Position numbers and translations under genes: made by a program | Part shown: one piece after another, positions 1 to 5,403 of the stretch | Numbering within the stretch: the stretch's first letter is position 1 | How the letters are laid out: every line of letters starts with the position of its first letter | Source: Candidatus Thorarchaeota archaeon | Lineage (GTDB): Archaea > Asgardarchaeota > Thorarchaeia > Thorarchaeales > Thorarchaeaceae | Length of the DNA: 8,580 nt | Assembly: GCA_016840965.1 (NCBI GenBank) | Contig: JAEORI010000086.1 | Span: forward strand, 1-8,580 | Direction of reading: 5' to 3' | The notes under the pieces: model-generated | The model's database searches: none | What the model saw: the letters and a program-made list of their open reading frames with translations, nothing else | Told to the model about the DNA's origin: nothing

Positions 1-130
1 AATGAATAGAAACAGCAAAACATCTTATTGGGATGGTCGGCATTTTTGTCCATGGTTTAGACAAAGAGGACCCCCCTAATCATGGTCTTCATGAACACTT
101 GACTGGTATAATGCAAAGGTGAACTTCTAA

Positions 131-670
131 TTGGTAGATATTGAAGGCGCATCCACAAAGGCTCTGCTTGATCGTTTCAAGCAGTCTGTAGGCCGAGCCA
201 ATGAATGTCTTACAAATGAAGATTACCAACAAGCAATGGCTCTCTACTTTGATGCCAGTCAATCTGCAGATGAGATGACTCAGCGTTTTCTCAGCCTGCT
301 TATCAAAACAGCTCCAAGCACAGCACACAAGACATTGCTTATCGAGGTTTTAAGCTGGCGACTTCGGTACTTCACAGCACAATATGATTACCATCTTGCA
401 GTAGCGCAAACTTTGTCCGGTCTACCCAGAGAAGAATGGATTGCTAGACTGGAAACTATTCTTGTTCTCTCGCAGAGTTTAGTTGACATGATTCTTCCTG
501 TTTATAATCAGAAAGATGAAGACCCAATAATCCGACAGAGAATAAAAGACCTCTTTGATGATTGGATATCTGGGATTAGAAACCTGATTCTCAACCTCCG
601 TTCCTGGGGTATGGCAAGTGCTCAAGCTGCACGAGTTCTCGAGTGGGCTATGGACAATGGGATTGGATGA
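131..670 (+). CDS. All-helical protein of unknown function (179 aa)
   Basis: I do not recognise this family. The product is 179 residues, soluble, and looks almost entirely alpha-helical: amphipathic stretches at about 8-27, 31-58, 66-94, 101-124, 132-157 and 162-176, with no glycine-rich loop, cysteine pair, signal peptide or membrane segment. The pattern around residues 22-58 (helix, short turn, then AMALYFDASQSADEM) recalls one TPR or MIT-like hairpin, but I cannot show a repeat. The start is TTG at 131: an in-frame TAA lies directly before it at 128-130, and AGGTGA at 117-122 gives an 8-nt spacing, ideal for an archaeal Shine-Dalgarno site. The next in-frame ATG is at about residue 36 and would remove the first helix. 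The gene converges on the small zinc-ribbon gene with a 27-nt gap. That it is a real gene is fairly certain; its function is unknown. Confidence 0.8.
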   Translation: MVDIEGASTKALLDRFKQSVGRANECLTNEDYQQAMALYFDASQSADEMTQRFLSLLIKTAPSTAHKTLLIEVLSWRLRYFTAQYDYHLAVAQTLSGLPREEWIARLETILVLSQSLVDMILPVYNQKDEDPIIRQRIKDLFDDWISGIRNLILNLRSWGMASAQAARVLEWAMDNGIG

Positions 671-697
671 TTAGTACAAAACAAAAAGTATCGGGTT
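671..697. terminator. Short A/T-rich convergent terminator region
   Basis: This 27-nt gap lies between the stop codons of two converging genes. Read on the minus strand it contains TTTTTGTTTTG (complement of 679-689), a T-rich run of the kind that stops archaeal RNA polymerase without a hairpin, so it suits the minus-strand gene. The plus-strand gene has no comparable T run here and probably terminates inside its neighbour. Confidence 0.4.
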
Positions 698-913
698 CTA
701 TTTCTTTGCTTTTCCCTCAACGCCCAATATGGCGACTTCGGTATCTGCAAGCTGATGATGACTGTCCAAATAGCAGATAAGATAGTGGTCATTGTGCTTG
801 ACAACGACAGGGGCTGGAAAACGTTTGACTTTCTTCAATTCATCTGTTGGAATCTCCCAATAGATTGATTCCTTACAGACGGGACATTGCATCCATTTCA
901 GCCCTTCAGCCAT
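698..913 (-). CDS. Small zinc-ribbon-like protein (71 aa), unknown function
   Basis: A 71-residue protein with one CPVC knuckle (Cys10, Cys13) and, about 30 residues later, a His/Cys-rich segment HNDHYLICYLDSHHQ (His40, His43, Cys47, His52, His53) that could supply the remaining zinc ligands. The hydrophobic stretch FPAPVVVKHNDHYLICYLD looks like a beta-hairpin, as in a zinc ribbon or a small sensor-like fold. I know of no function for it. The start is decided by the ribosome site: ATG at 911-913 has AGGTGG 8 nt upstream, whereas the longer in-frame GTG at 923-925 lies inside that site and is unlikely to be used. The gene is probably monocistronic; the minus-strand gene upstream ends 106 nt away. 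The protein may bind nucleic acid or act as a structural adaptor, but that is only inference from the knuckle. Confidence 0.72.
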   Translation of the reverse strand: MAEGLKWMQCPVCKESIYWEIPTDELKKVKRFPAPVVVKHNDHYLICYLDSHHQLADTEVAILGVEGKAKK

Positions 914-921
914 TTGTAGTT

Positions 922-927
922 CCACCT
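922..927 (-). promoter_or_regulatory. Shine-Dalgarno site fixing the start of the zinc-ribbon gene
   Basis: AGGTGG on the minus strand stands 8 nt before ATG at 913. It overlaps the alternative GTG start at 923-925, so the ATG is preferred and the protein is 71 rather than 75 residues. Confidence 0.65.
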
Positions 928-1019
928 ATGTATAGTCGGGCGGTACAGGTGTCAGAATCAGCAATGGTACTAAAAAGCGTTTTCTAGAGGTTCAACAAAC
1001 AGTGGGTTTCATAATTTGG

Positions 1020-1853
1020 TCACTCATCATCGAGGTTAATATCCCACGCTCCAGGGTCCTCGAGGTCTCTACTGAGAATGGGTCTTTTTCGAGTTTCAAG
1101 TGAGTCCAAATCATAACGGTCACTATCTATAACCAATTCGTTTGAAACCTCATCTAAATAGGCTGGAATATACCCGTTTTCAATCAACCTGACTATCAAT
1201 TTCTTCAATTGGTTCTGACCCAATCCTGTACTTTCCTCAAGGCTGGCAAGTGTTACAGCTGCCTCGGATTCAAGTGAAGCTCTGATAAATCCCGCAAGAA
1301 CAAGTTCGAACGAGCGCCTCAGTTTTTCAAGTTCACTCCGGTCAATCTCATCCGCTAGAACCGATTCCATTAACTTGTTGGCATCTCCAAAACGGTACTC
1401 GTTGAGCATCAGTGCGAGATCTATGAGTCCTGTGACCTCTCCCTTAGTGATTTGAATGACCGCATCAATCAACTGTCTTGAAAGGTCTAGGTCCCCTCCA
1501 GTGATTGCACAGAATGCTCCTTCTAGTAGTAAGTAGGGGTCTTTCTTCTCTTCAGCTGCAGAAACATATGCTTGAGCTGCAATCTGACAATCAATCTCGA
1601 ACTTCTCATGTTCCCCATGCTTGACCCACGCCGCGCCAGCATTAGTCATTATCAAAGCGGCTTCTGCATATTCTTTCGCTAACATGCCATGTTCATATGC
1701 TCGTTCATATGCTTCTGCTGCTTTAGAGTATGACTCCCAATTTTTCCAGCAATCACCTGTCTTTCTGAAGAGTACCAGAGCTTCACTATTTTTTCCACGT
1801 TTTGCCATCTCTTCAGCCAGCTCTCCCAGTTTCTGGCATTCCGACTGAGGCAA
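1020..1853 (-). CDS. TPR/SNAP-like repeat protein with C-terminal PCI-like winged helix
   Basis: A soluble 277-residue protein in two parts. Residues 4-190 are helical repeats of TPR or alpha-SNAP type: LGELAEEMAKRGKNSEALVLF, then WESYSKAAEAYERAYEHG, AALIMTNAGAAWVKHGE and IAAQAYVSAAEEKKDPYLL, with the Ala/Tyr/Gly spacing usual in such hairpins. Residues about 195-243 look like a winged helix: TLASLEESTGL, a recognition-like helix QLKKLIVRLIENGYI, then the wing PAYLDEVSNELVI. The pattern 'LI..G.I.A.LDE....LV' closely resembles the C-terminal part of PCI domains in the proteasome lid, COP9 signalosome and eIF3. The acidic tail (262-277) is probably flexible. The start is TTG at 1853; GGAGT at 1864-1868 lies 10 nt upstream, and no ATG, GTG or TTG occurs in frame before the upstream stop. 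The gene follows the ABC ATPase by 33 nt and is probably on the same transcript. The TPR part is fairly sure; the PCI assignment is inference from pattern. Confidence 0.75.
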   Translation of the reverse strand: MPQSECQKLGELAEEMAKRGKNSEALVLFRKTGDCWKNWESYSKAAEAYERAYEHGMLAKEYAEAALIMTNAGAAWVKHGEHEKFEIDCQIAAQAYVSAAEEKKDPYLLLEGAFCAITGGDLDLSRQLIDAVIQITKGEVTGLIDLALMLNEYRFGDANKLMESVLADEIDRSELEKLRRSFELVLAGFIRASLESEAAVTLASLEESTGLGQNQLKKLIVRLIENGYIPAYLDEVSNELVIDSDRYDLDSLETRKRPILSRDLEDPGAWDINLDDE

Positions 1854-1886
1854 GATTATCAGGACTCCGTTGTGGAACTGAACGTA

Positions 1887-2564
1887 CTATCTAATGACTC
1901 CATCTTTCATGCTGAGTGTTCGTTTGGCAAACTTTGCGATTTCCTGATTGTGTGTGACAAGAACAACAGTCATTCTTTTCTCTCTATTGAGCTGAGCGAT
2001 AATTTTCAGGATATTTTCACCAGTCTTGGAATCAAGATTTCCTGTTGGCTCATCGCAGAATAGGATTGGCGGGTCGTTCACGAGCGCTCTTCCAATAGCC
2101 ACCCTCTGTTGCTCTCCACCAGACAATTGTTTTGGGAAGTGGTCTCTTCTTTCCAACATATCCACTTCACGGAGAACTGCAAGTGTTCTATTCTCTTGTT
2201 CCTGCTTTGTCAAATCCTTTCTAGGCCAGAGGACAGATTCGATGTTTTCGTATGCAGTCAGATTCTCAACCAGCAAGAACGCTTGAAACACAAAACCAAT
2301 CTTCTGAGCACGTACCTTTGGAAGGTCTCTCTCACTGATCAGTGTGACATCAACTGCATCAACAAGAACACGACCAGATGAGGGGGCTTCGAGACCAGAC
2401 ATAACATGGAGTAGTGTGGATTTTCCACATCCGCTCGGTCCTAGGATTGCTACAAAGTCACCTGCTTCTATCTCAAGATTGACATCTTTGAGCGCTGCAA
2501 CAGTATTTTTACCTTTACCAAATTCTTTGTTGACTTCTTCAATTTGAATTATCGGTTTCGCCAT
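1887..2564 (-). CDS. ABC transporter ATP-binding protein, LolD/MacB type
   Basis: A complete 225-residue ATPase of the family that pairs with FtsX/MacB-like permeases (lipoprotein release, macrolide efflux, peptide sensing). All motifs are intact: Walker A GPSGCGKS at 42-49, Q-loop Gln94 in FVFQAF, signature LSGGEQQR at 148-155, Walker B ILFCDEPT at 167-174 with Asp171 and catalytic Glu172, D-loop NLD at 176-178, and switch His205 in VTHN. The length is typical for a free-standing LolD-like subunit. The ATG at 2562-2564 has GGAGGAA at 2571-2577, 6 nt upstream and inside the end of the permease gene. Only 3 nt separate the permease stop from this start, so the two are surely translated together. 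It is expected to hydrolyse ATP on the cytoplasmic face of the membrane and drive the adjacent permease; the substrate cannot be told from sequence. Confidence 0.95.
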   Translation of the reverse strand: MAKPIIQIEEVNKEFGKGKNTVAALKDVNLEIEAGDFVAILGPSGCGKSTLLHVMSGLEAPSSGRVLVDAVDVTLISERDLPKVRAQKIGFVFQAFLLVENLTAYENIESVLWPRKDLTKQEQENRTLAVLREVDMLERRDHFPKQLSGGEQQRVAIGRALVNDPPILFCDEPTGNLDSKTGENILKIIAQLNREKRMTVVLVTHNQEIAKFAKRTLSMKDGVIR

Positions 2565-2567
2565 GTC

Positions 2568-3080
2568 TTATTCCTCCCTGAGTGCTCTCATTGGTGGGAT
2601 TTTGGTTGCTCGCCACATGGATAGTCCTAGTCCTGGTAGCTGTGCAACTATAATCCAAAACAGAGTAACAAACATGGATATGAGATCAACATAGAGGAGT
2701 GACCATAATCCTGTTACATTTGTAACTCCAAGGAAATACGCTGTCAATCCAAGAATCTCAACACTTACTTGGAAGACTACAAGAAATGCAGTGAAAGAAA
2801 CAAGTATGACTTCTCCCATGACGAGAAGCATCACGTTCGAGTTATCCCATCCAATGCATTTGAAGATGGATATATCTCGTCGTCTGAATTGAGAAACTAA
2901 AATTGCATATATCGTTGCGACAATGAAAGCTAAACCAATATAGGATAAATCACCCGGATTGGTTGTAAGACCTTTTGCCACAATTATGTACAAAATTGCA
3001 TAGATTAGAATGAATGCCAAAACTCGAATTCTGGCTCGATATGCGAATTTAATGCTCTTGAAGAATACCCTGAGATTCAA
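2568..3080 (-). CDS. Minimal FtsX/MacB-like ABC permease without an extracellular domain
   Basis: A 170-residue membrane protein with four predicted membrane helices at about 19-36, 46-64, 85-106 and 128-147. Two hallmarks place it in the FtsX/MacB (type VII) family: the cytoplasmic coupling segment RRRDISIFKCIGW at 66-78, right after TM2, and the terminal IPPMRALR at 161-168. In usual members the loop between TM1 and TM2 holds a large extracytoplasmic domain; here it is only about 9 residues, so the protein is little more than the membrane core. No frameshift or deletion scar is evident, so I take it as a native minimal form. The start is TTG at 3078-3080, with a strong GGGAGGT at 3088-3094, 7 nt upstream. 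A homodimer with two copies of the adjacent ATPase is expected. Substrate unknown; with no outer domain, a role in membrane-lipid handling or signalling is as likely as export. Confidence 0.85.
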   Translation of the reverse strand: MNLRVFFKSIKFAYRARIRVLAFILIYAILYIIVAKGLTTNPGDLSYIGLAFIVATIYAILVSQFRRRDISIFKCIGWDNSNVMLLVMGEVILVSFTAFLVVFQVSVEILGLTAYFLGVTNVTGLWSLLYVDLISMFVTLFWIIVAQLPGLGLSMWRATKIPPMRALREE

Positions 3081-3108
3081 GTAGTCGACCTCCCTATAGT
3101 AGGCGCGT

Positions 3109-3165
3109 ATAACGAATCTCTCAACTCATTTGGCTTAATGTGTTTTGTGGGCACAAATAACGAAT
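3109..3165 (-). promoter_or_regulatory. Putative control region of the ABC/TPR-PCI operon
   Basis: The 84-nt gap before the permease holds two features. A 9-bp direct repeat, ATTCGTTAT on the minus strand, occurs at 3157-3165 and 3109-3117, 48 bp apart. A perfect 6+2+6 inverted repeat, TTTGTG-2-CACAAA, lies at 3144-3157 next to the first copy. Possible TATA-like sequence (ATTAAG on the minus strand) lies near 3135-3140. The arrangement could be an operator with its own promoter, but the inverted repeat might equally be the 3' end of the RHH transcript. Confidence 0.35.
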
Positions 3166-3344
3166 TACTCCTTCTCAAGATCCATATTTATTGGACTCCC
3201 ATCAGCAGGCCACAACTCTCGCCGTAGAAGGTCTCTGATAGCAACCCTGATTGCTTCGCTCCTTGATGGATACATACCGATTTCTACTAGTTTGTCAAGG
3301 CCTTTCACATAAATATCGCTCATCTTCACGGTAACAAGTTGCAC
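3165..3344 (-). CDS. Ribbon-helix-helix (CopG/NikR-like) DNA-binding protein, 59 aa
   Basis: A small transcription regulator with the ribbon-helix-helix fold, which binds DNA as a dimer through an antiparallel beta ribbon. The ribbon is QLVTVKM at 2-8, helix A is about 11-23 (YVKGLDKLVEIG), the turn MYPSRSEAI carries the usual 'SRSEAIR' signature at 27-33, and helix B runs to LLRREL at about 44, followed by a short tail. There is no extra ligand-binding domain. The open frame extends upstream to an 85-residue form, but GTG at 3342-3344 is the sensible start: it keeps the whole beta strand, and GAGGGA at 3351-3356 sits 6 nt before it. An ATG seven codons further in would cut the strand. It lies 84 nt upstream of the ABC operon on the same strand and is divergent from the GTPase gene. 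Autoregulation is likely, from the palindrome next to its TATA-like box. Confidence 0.85.
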   Translation of the reverse strand: MQLVTVKMSDIYVKGLDKLVEIGMYPSRSEAIRVAIRDLLRRELWPADGSPINMDLEKE

Positions 3345-3350
3345 AGGTAA

Positions 3351-3356
3351 TCCCTC
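3351..3356 (-). promoter_or_regulatory. Shine-Dalgarno site fixing the start of the RHH gene
   Basis: GAGGGA on the minus strand, 6 nt before GTG at 3344. It supports the 59-residue RHH protein over the longer in-frame reading, whose first 26 residues would have no role in the fold and whose coding region would run through the promoter. Confidence 0.6.
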
Positions 3357-3373
3357 GCGGCAGGTGTTAACCG

Positions 3374-3390
3374 GGTAATACCGGATATAA
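3374..3390 (-). promoter_or_regulatory. RHH promoter: TATA-like box plus adjacent palindrome
   Basis: On the minus strand TTATAT (3385-3390) is followed, 2 nt later, by the odd palindrome GGTATTACC (3374-3382). With the usual archaeal spacing of about 25 nt, transcription would begin near 3361-3364, leaving a short leader that contains the GAGGGA ribosome site. The palindrome lies between TATA and the predicted start, where a bound repressor would block polymerase. A weaker GGTnnnnACC follows at 3363-3372. Confidence 0.45.
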
Positions 3391-3436
3391 GTCGATACCA
3401 CGTTTCGCTGGCTCCGCGCCAACCTCTCTGGACCTG

Positions 3437-3457
3437 CTGAATGAAACTTTCACTCAG
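3437..3457. repeat. 21-bp inverted repeat in the divergent intergenic region
   Basis: Arms CTGAaTGAAA and TTTCAcTCAG around a single central C; 9 of 10 pairs match. It sits between the two divergent promoters, about 20 nt upstream of the GTPase TATA-like box, and codes for nothing. It could be an operator for a dimeric regulator; it has no T run to make it a terminator. Confidence 0.5.
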
Positions 3458-3477
3458 GGACATTCGGCCCATAAAAG

Positions 3478-3497
3478 GCTAAATATGGTGAAACCAT
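3478..3497 (+). promoter_or_regulatory. Candidate GTPase promoter: TATA-like box plus adjacent palindrome
   Basis: CTAAATATG (about 3478-3487) resembles an archaeal TATA box and runs straight into the inverted repeat ATGGT-gaa-ACCAT (3485-3497), which contains GGTnnnACC, the same core as at the RHH promoter. Transcription would start near 3508, with a leader of about 70 nt. Further downstream is a 10-bp perfect palindrome, ACCTGCAGGT, at 3512-3521. An alternative TATA-like sequence (CTTATG near 3539) would give a very short leader. Confidence 0.35.
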
Positions 3498-3577
3498 CTT
3501 CGAATAAGGAAACCTGCAGGTGGAAGCAATTTTGCATCCTTATGTGATTCCCTATTATCAACAAGAAAGGTGAGTAT

Positions 3578-4120
3578 TTGAGTAGCGGTGGATTTGACTA
3601 CATGCGTAAGGTCGTCATGATTGGCGCTGGCGGTAGTGGAAAGACTGCTCTGGTCAACCGTTTTCTCACCCACAAGTTCTCTGAAGAATACATTGTGACG
3701 ATTGGATCGCAGTTTGCCGTTAAAACTGTTGAAATAGAATCTGCAAACGGGCGCAATGTGATTGTCAAACTTCTTGTATGGGATCTTGCAGGTCAACAGC
3801 GATTCGATTTTATTCGCGGAAGCTACTATCGAGGCTCCAAAGGTGCACTCCTCGTTTTTGATACGACTCGTAAGAGCACATGGTTGGAGTTGCCAAAGTG
3901 GATCAAAGAAACTGAGGATGCTTTAGGCGAGAGAATTCCAATAATTCTCCTTGCAAACAAGGTAGACCTAGCAGAGCAGAGAGTGATCACAAGAGAGATG
4001 GCTGAGGAATTCGTTCGTGAGTACAACCTCACGGGATATCTTGAAACGAGTGCGCTGTCAGGCCAGAATGTCGAAGAGGCGTTCAATATGCTTGCTAAGA
4101 GTTCGATGGCAACTTCTTAG
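3578..4120 (+). CDS. Rab/Ras-like small GTPase
   Basis: A single-domain, 180-residue small GTPase with all five G motifs: G1 GAGGSGKT at 16-23, G2 threonine Thr41 in YIVTIGSQF, G3 WDLAGQQRF at about 68-76 with the catalytic glutamine kept (Rab proteins read WDTAGQERF), G4 NKVD, and G5 ETSAL. Switch I and II resemble Rab more than Arf, Ran or the bacterial MglA group. The C-terminus (AKSSMATS) has no cysteine and no basic tail, so prenylation as in eukaryotic Rabs is not expected; membrane contact, if any, must be through partners. The start is TTG at 3578 with AGGTGA at 3568-3573, 4 nt upstream; an ATG eight codons in would also leave an intact domain. Such GTPases are numerous in Asgard archaea. 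The effector is unknown, and no GAP or GEF-like (longin, roadblock) gene is adjacent. Confidence 0.93.
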   Translation: MSSGGFDYMRKVVMIGAGGSGKTALVNRFLTHKFSEEYIVTIGSQFAVKTVEIESANGRNVIVKLLVWDLAGQQRFDFIRGSYYRGSKGALLVFDTTRKSTWLELPKWIKETEDALGERIPIILLANKVDLAEQRVITREMAEEFVREYNLTGYLETSALSGQNVEEAFNMLAKSSMATS

Positions 4121-4207
4121 ACATTACCAATTACTGCTCTAACCAAAACCACTAAAGAGAGAAAATTCACGGACGATAAGTAATCTACTGATAATAGAGT
4201 GAGTCCC

Positions 4208-5347
4208 ATGACAGATTCAAATCTTAACTTGAAATTTCTAGAGCAACTCTGTAATGCCTTTGGTCCAAGTGGTCATGAAGAAGAGGCACAGAAAGTAGCT
4301 CACAATTATGGTAAAAAATTCGCAGACGAAATACTCCAAGACGGACTTGGGTCATTAATTTTCAAGAAGGGAAAAAGTGGCCCGAAGATAATGCTTGCTG
4401 GACATGTTGATGAGATTGGTTTCGTCATCACCAACATCAAAAAAGATGGTTATCTAGAGTTTCATCAGCTAGGAGGCTGGTGGGACCAGACTCTTTTGAC
4501 ACAAGAGGTTTTGATTCAGCCATTCAAAGGTGAGAAAATCATTGGCGTCATCGGTGCTCCACCACCACACCTTCTTACTCCTGAGATGCGTGGCAAGGTT
4601 GTCACAAAGGAGAATATGTACATCGATATTGGTTGTTCATCTGCGGAAGAAGTCAAGAAACTCGGTATTAGAGTAGGAGATTCAGCTGTTCCTGTTTCTT
4701 ACTTCAGAACTATGAAGAGAACTCGGAAAGAGAAGAAGAATGAGGATGACAAAGATGCGAAGGAGGAGACCCGTGAGGTCACTCTTGCAGTTGCAAAAGC
4801 ATTCGATGACCGTATTGGTGTTTTCATTGCTCTCGAAGCGCTACGTCGCATCTCTGAAAGCAATATTGAGCTTCCAAACACTGTGTACTTCTGTTCTACG
4901 GTCCAGGAGGAGATTGGGCTTAGAGGCGCTAAAACTTCGGCTCAGATGATTAAACCTGACATCGGTTTTGCATTGGATGTTGACATATCGGGAGATTCGC
5001 CAGGTTCTGAAGGACTTGTTCAGAAGATGGGTAAAGGTGTGGCAATCTCTGCAGGTGATGGATCTATGATTCCTAATCCAAAATTCCGTAGATTTGTCAT
5101 GGAGATTGCTGAGGCGAGAGAAATCCGACACCAACCAGCGTTTCTTAAAGCAGGTGGGACCGATGCTGGTCAAATTCATCTTGCAGGTATGGGTGCTCCA
5201 TCACTGTTCTTAGGTATTCCAACTCGTTACATTCACTCCCATCATGGAATACTTGACATCAGCGATGTTGAGGCTGCAGTCCAACTTCTTATCGAAGTTT
5301 TGCAAAAACTTGATGAAAAGACAGTCAAGAGTTTTACAACTCTGTAG
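4208..5347 (+). CDS. M42-family metallo-aminopeptidase (TET/FrvX-like)
   Basis: A cytoplasmic dinuclear metallopeptidase that removes N-terminal residues from peptides; family members (TET aminopeptidases, deblocking aminopeptidases) form dodecameric tetrahedra. The 379-residue protein shows the expected metal and catalytic residues: GHVDEIGF (His66, Asp68), FDDR (Asp200-Asp201), QEEIG (Glu234 as general base, Glu235 as ligand), ALDVD (Asp257) and IHSHHG (His343 onward). The length is close to the usual 340-370, the excess being mostly one very charged insert at about 169-190 (MKRTRKEKKNEDDKDAKE) just before the FDDR motif. I start at ATG 4208; an in-frame GTG at 4199 adds only three residues, and neither has a strong Shine-Dalgarno site. 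A short leader seems likely. It lies 87 nt after the GTPase gene on the same strand. Cleavage preference cannot be read from sequence. Confidence 0.95.
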   Translation: MTDSNLNLKFLEQLCNAFGPSGHEEEAQKVAHNYGKKFADEILQDGLGSLIFKKGKSGPKIMLAGHVDEIGFVITNIKKDGYLEFHQLGGWWDQTLLTQEVLIQPFKGEKIIGVIGAPPPHLLTPEMRGKVVTKENMYIDIGCSSAEEVKKLGIRVGDSAVPVSYFRTMKRTRKEKKNEDDKDAKEETREVTLAVAKAFDDRIGVFIALEALRRISESNIELPNTVYFCSTVQEEIGLRGAKTSAQMIKPDIGFALDVDISGDSPGSEGLVQKMGKGVAISAGDGSMIPNPKFRRFVMEIAEAREIRHQPAFLKAGGTDAGQIHLAGMGAPSLFLGIPTRYIHSHHGILDISDVEAAVQLLIEVLQKLDEKTVKSFTTL

Positions 5348-5358
5348 CGAAAGAAGAG

Positions 5359-5396
5359 CAGCCTAGCAGACTACTAGGCTGACTCGCATCTTTTTT
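5359..5396 (+). terminator. Hairpin and T-run terminator after the M42 gene
   Basis: A perfect 8-bp stem CAGCCTAG / CTAGGCTG (5359-5366 and 5374-5381) with a 7-nt loop, then TTTTTT at 5391-5396. It begins 12 nt after the M42 stop and lies between convergent genes. On the minus strand the same stem is followed by CTCTTCTTTC, so it may also serve the inositol synthase transcript. Confidence 0.7.
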
Positions 5397-5403
5397 GTTT
5401 ATA

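Noticed and set aside
1..53. Open frame on the minus strand from ATG at 53 off the left edge
   Set aside because: Seventeen codons, no SD or TATA-like box in place, and unremarkable composition; it cannot be supported from this window.
106..112. TATAAT-like sequence before the first gene
   Set aside because: With archaeal spacing, transcription would begin after the TTG at 131 and lose the SD site, so it is probably not the promoter. Bases 1-116 show no convincing feature.
3345..3422. 26-residue N-terminal extension of the RHH protein
   Set aside because: The GTG at 3344 has a good SD site, and the extension would read through the TATA-like box and palindrome and add nothing to the compact RHH fold.
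3512..3521. ACCTGCAGGT perfect palindrome
   Set aside because: Kept only as a note in the promoter entry: a 10-bp palindrome is not rare enough alone to call a site.
3479..3796. 105-codon open frame on the minus strand
   Set aside because: It runs antisense through the GTPase P-loop region and its promoter; the plus-strand gene explains the codon pattern.
4841..5179. 112-codon open frame on the minus strand
   Set aside because: It lies wholly inside the M42 gene, antisense to its metal-binding motifs, has no ribosome site and reads as low-quality protein sequence.
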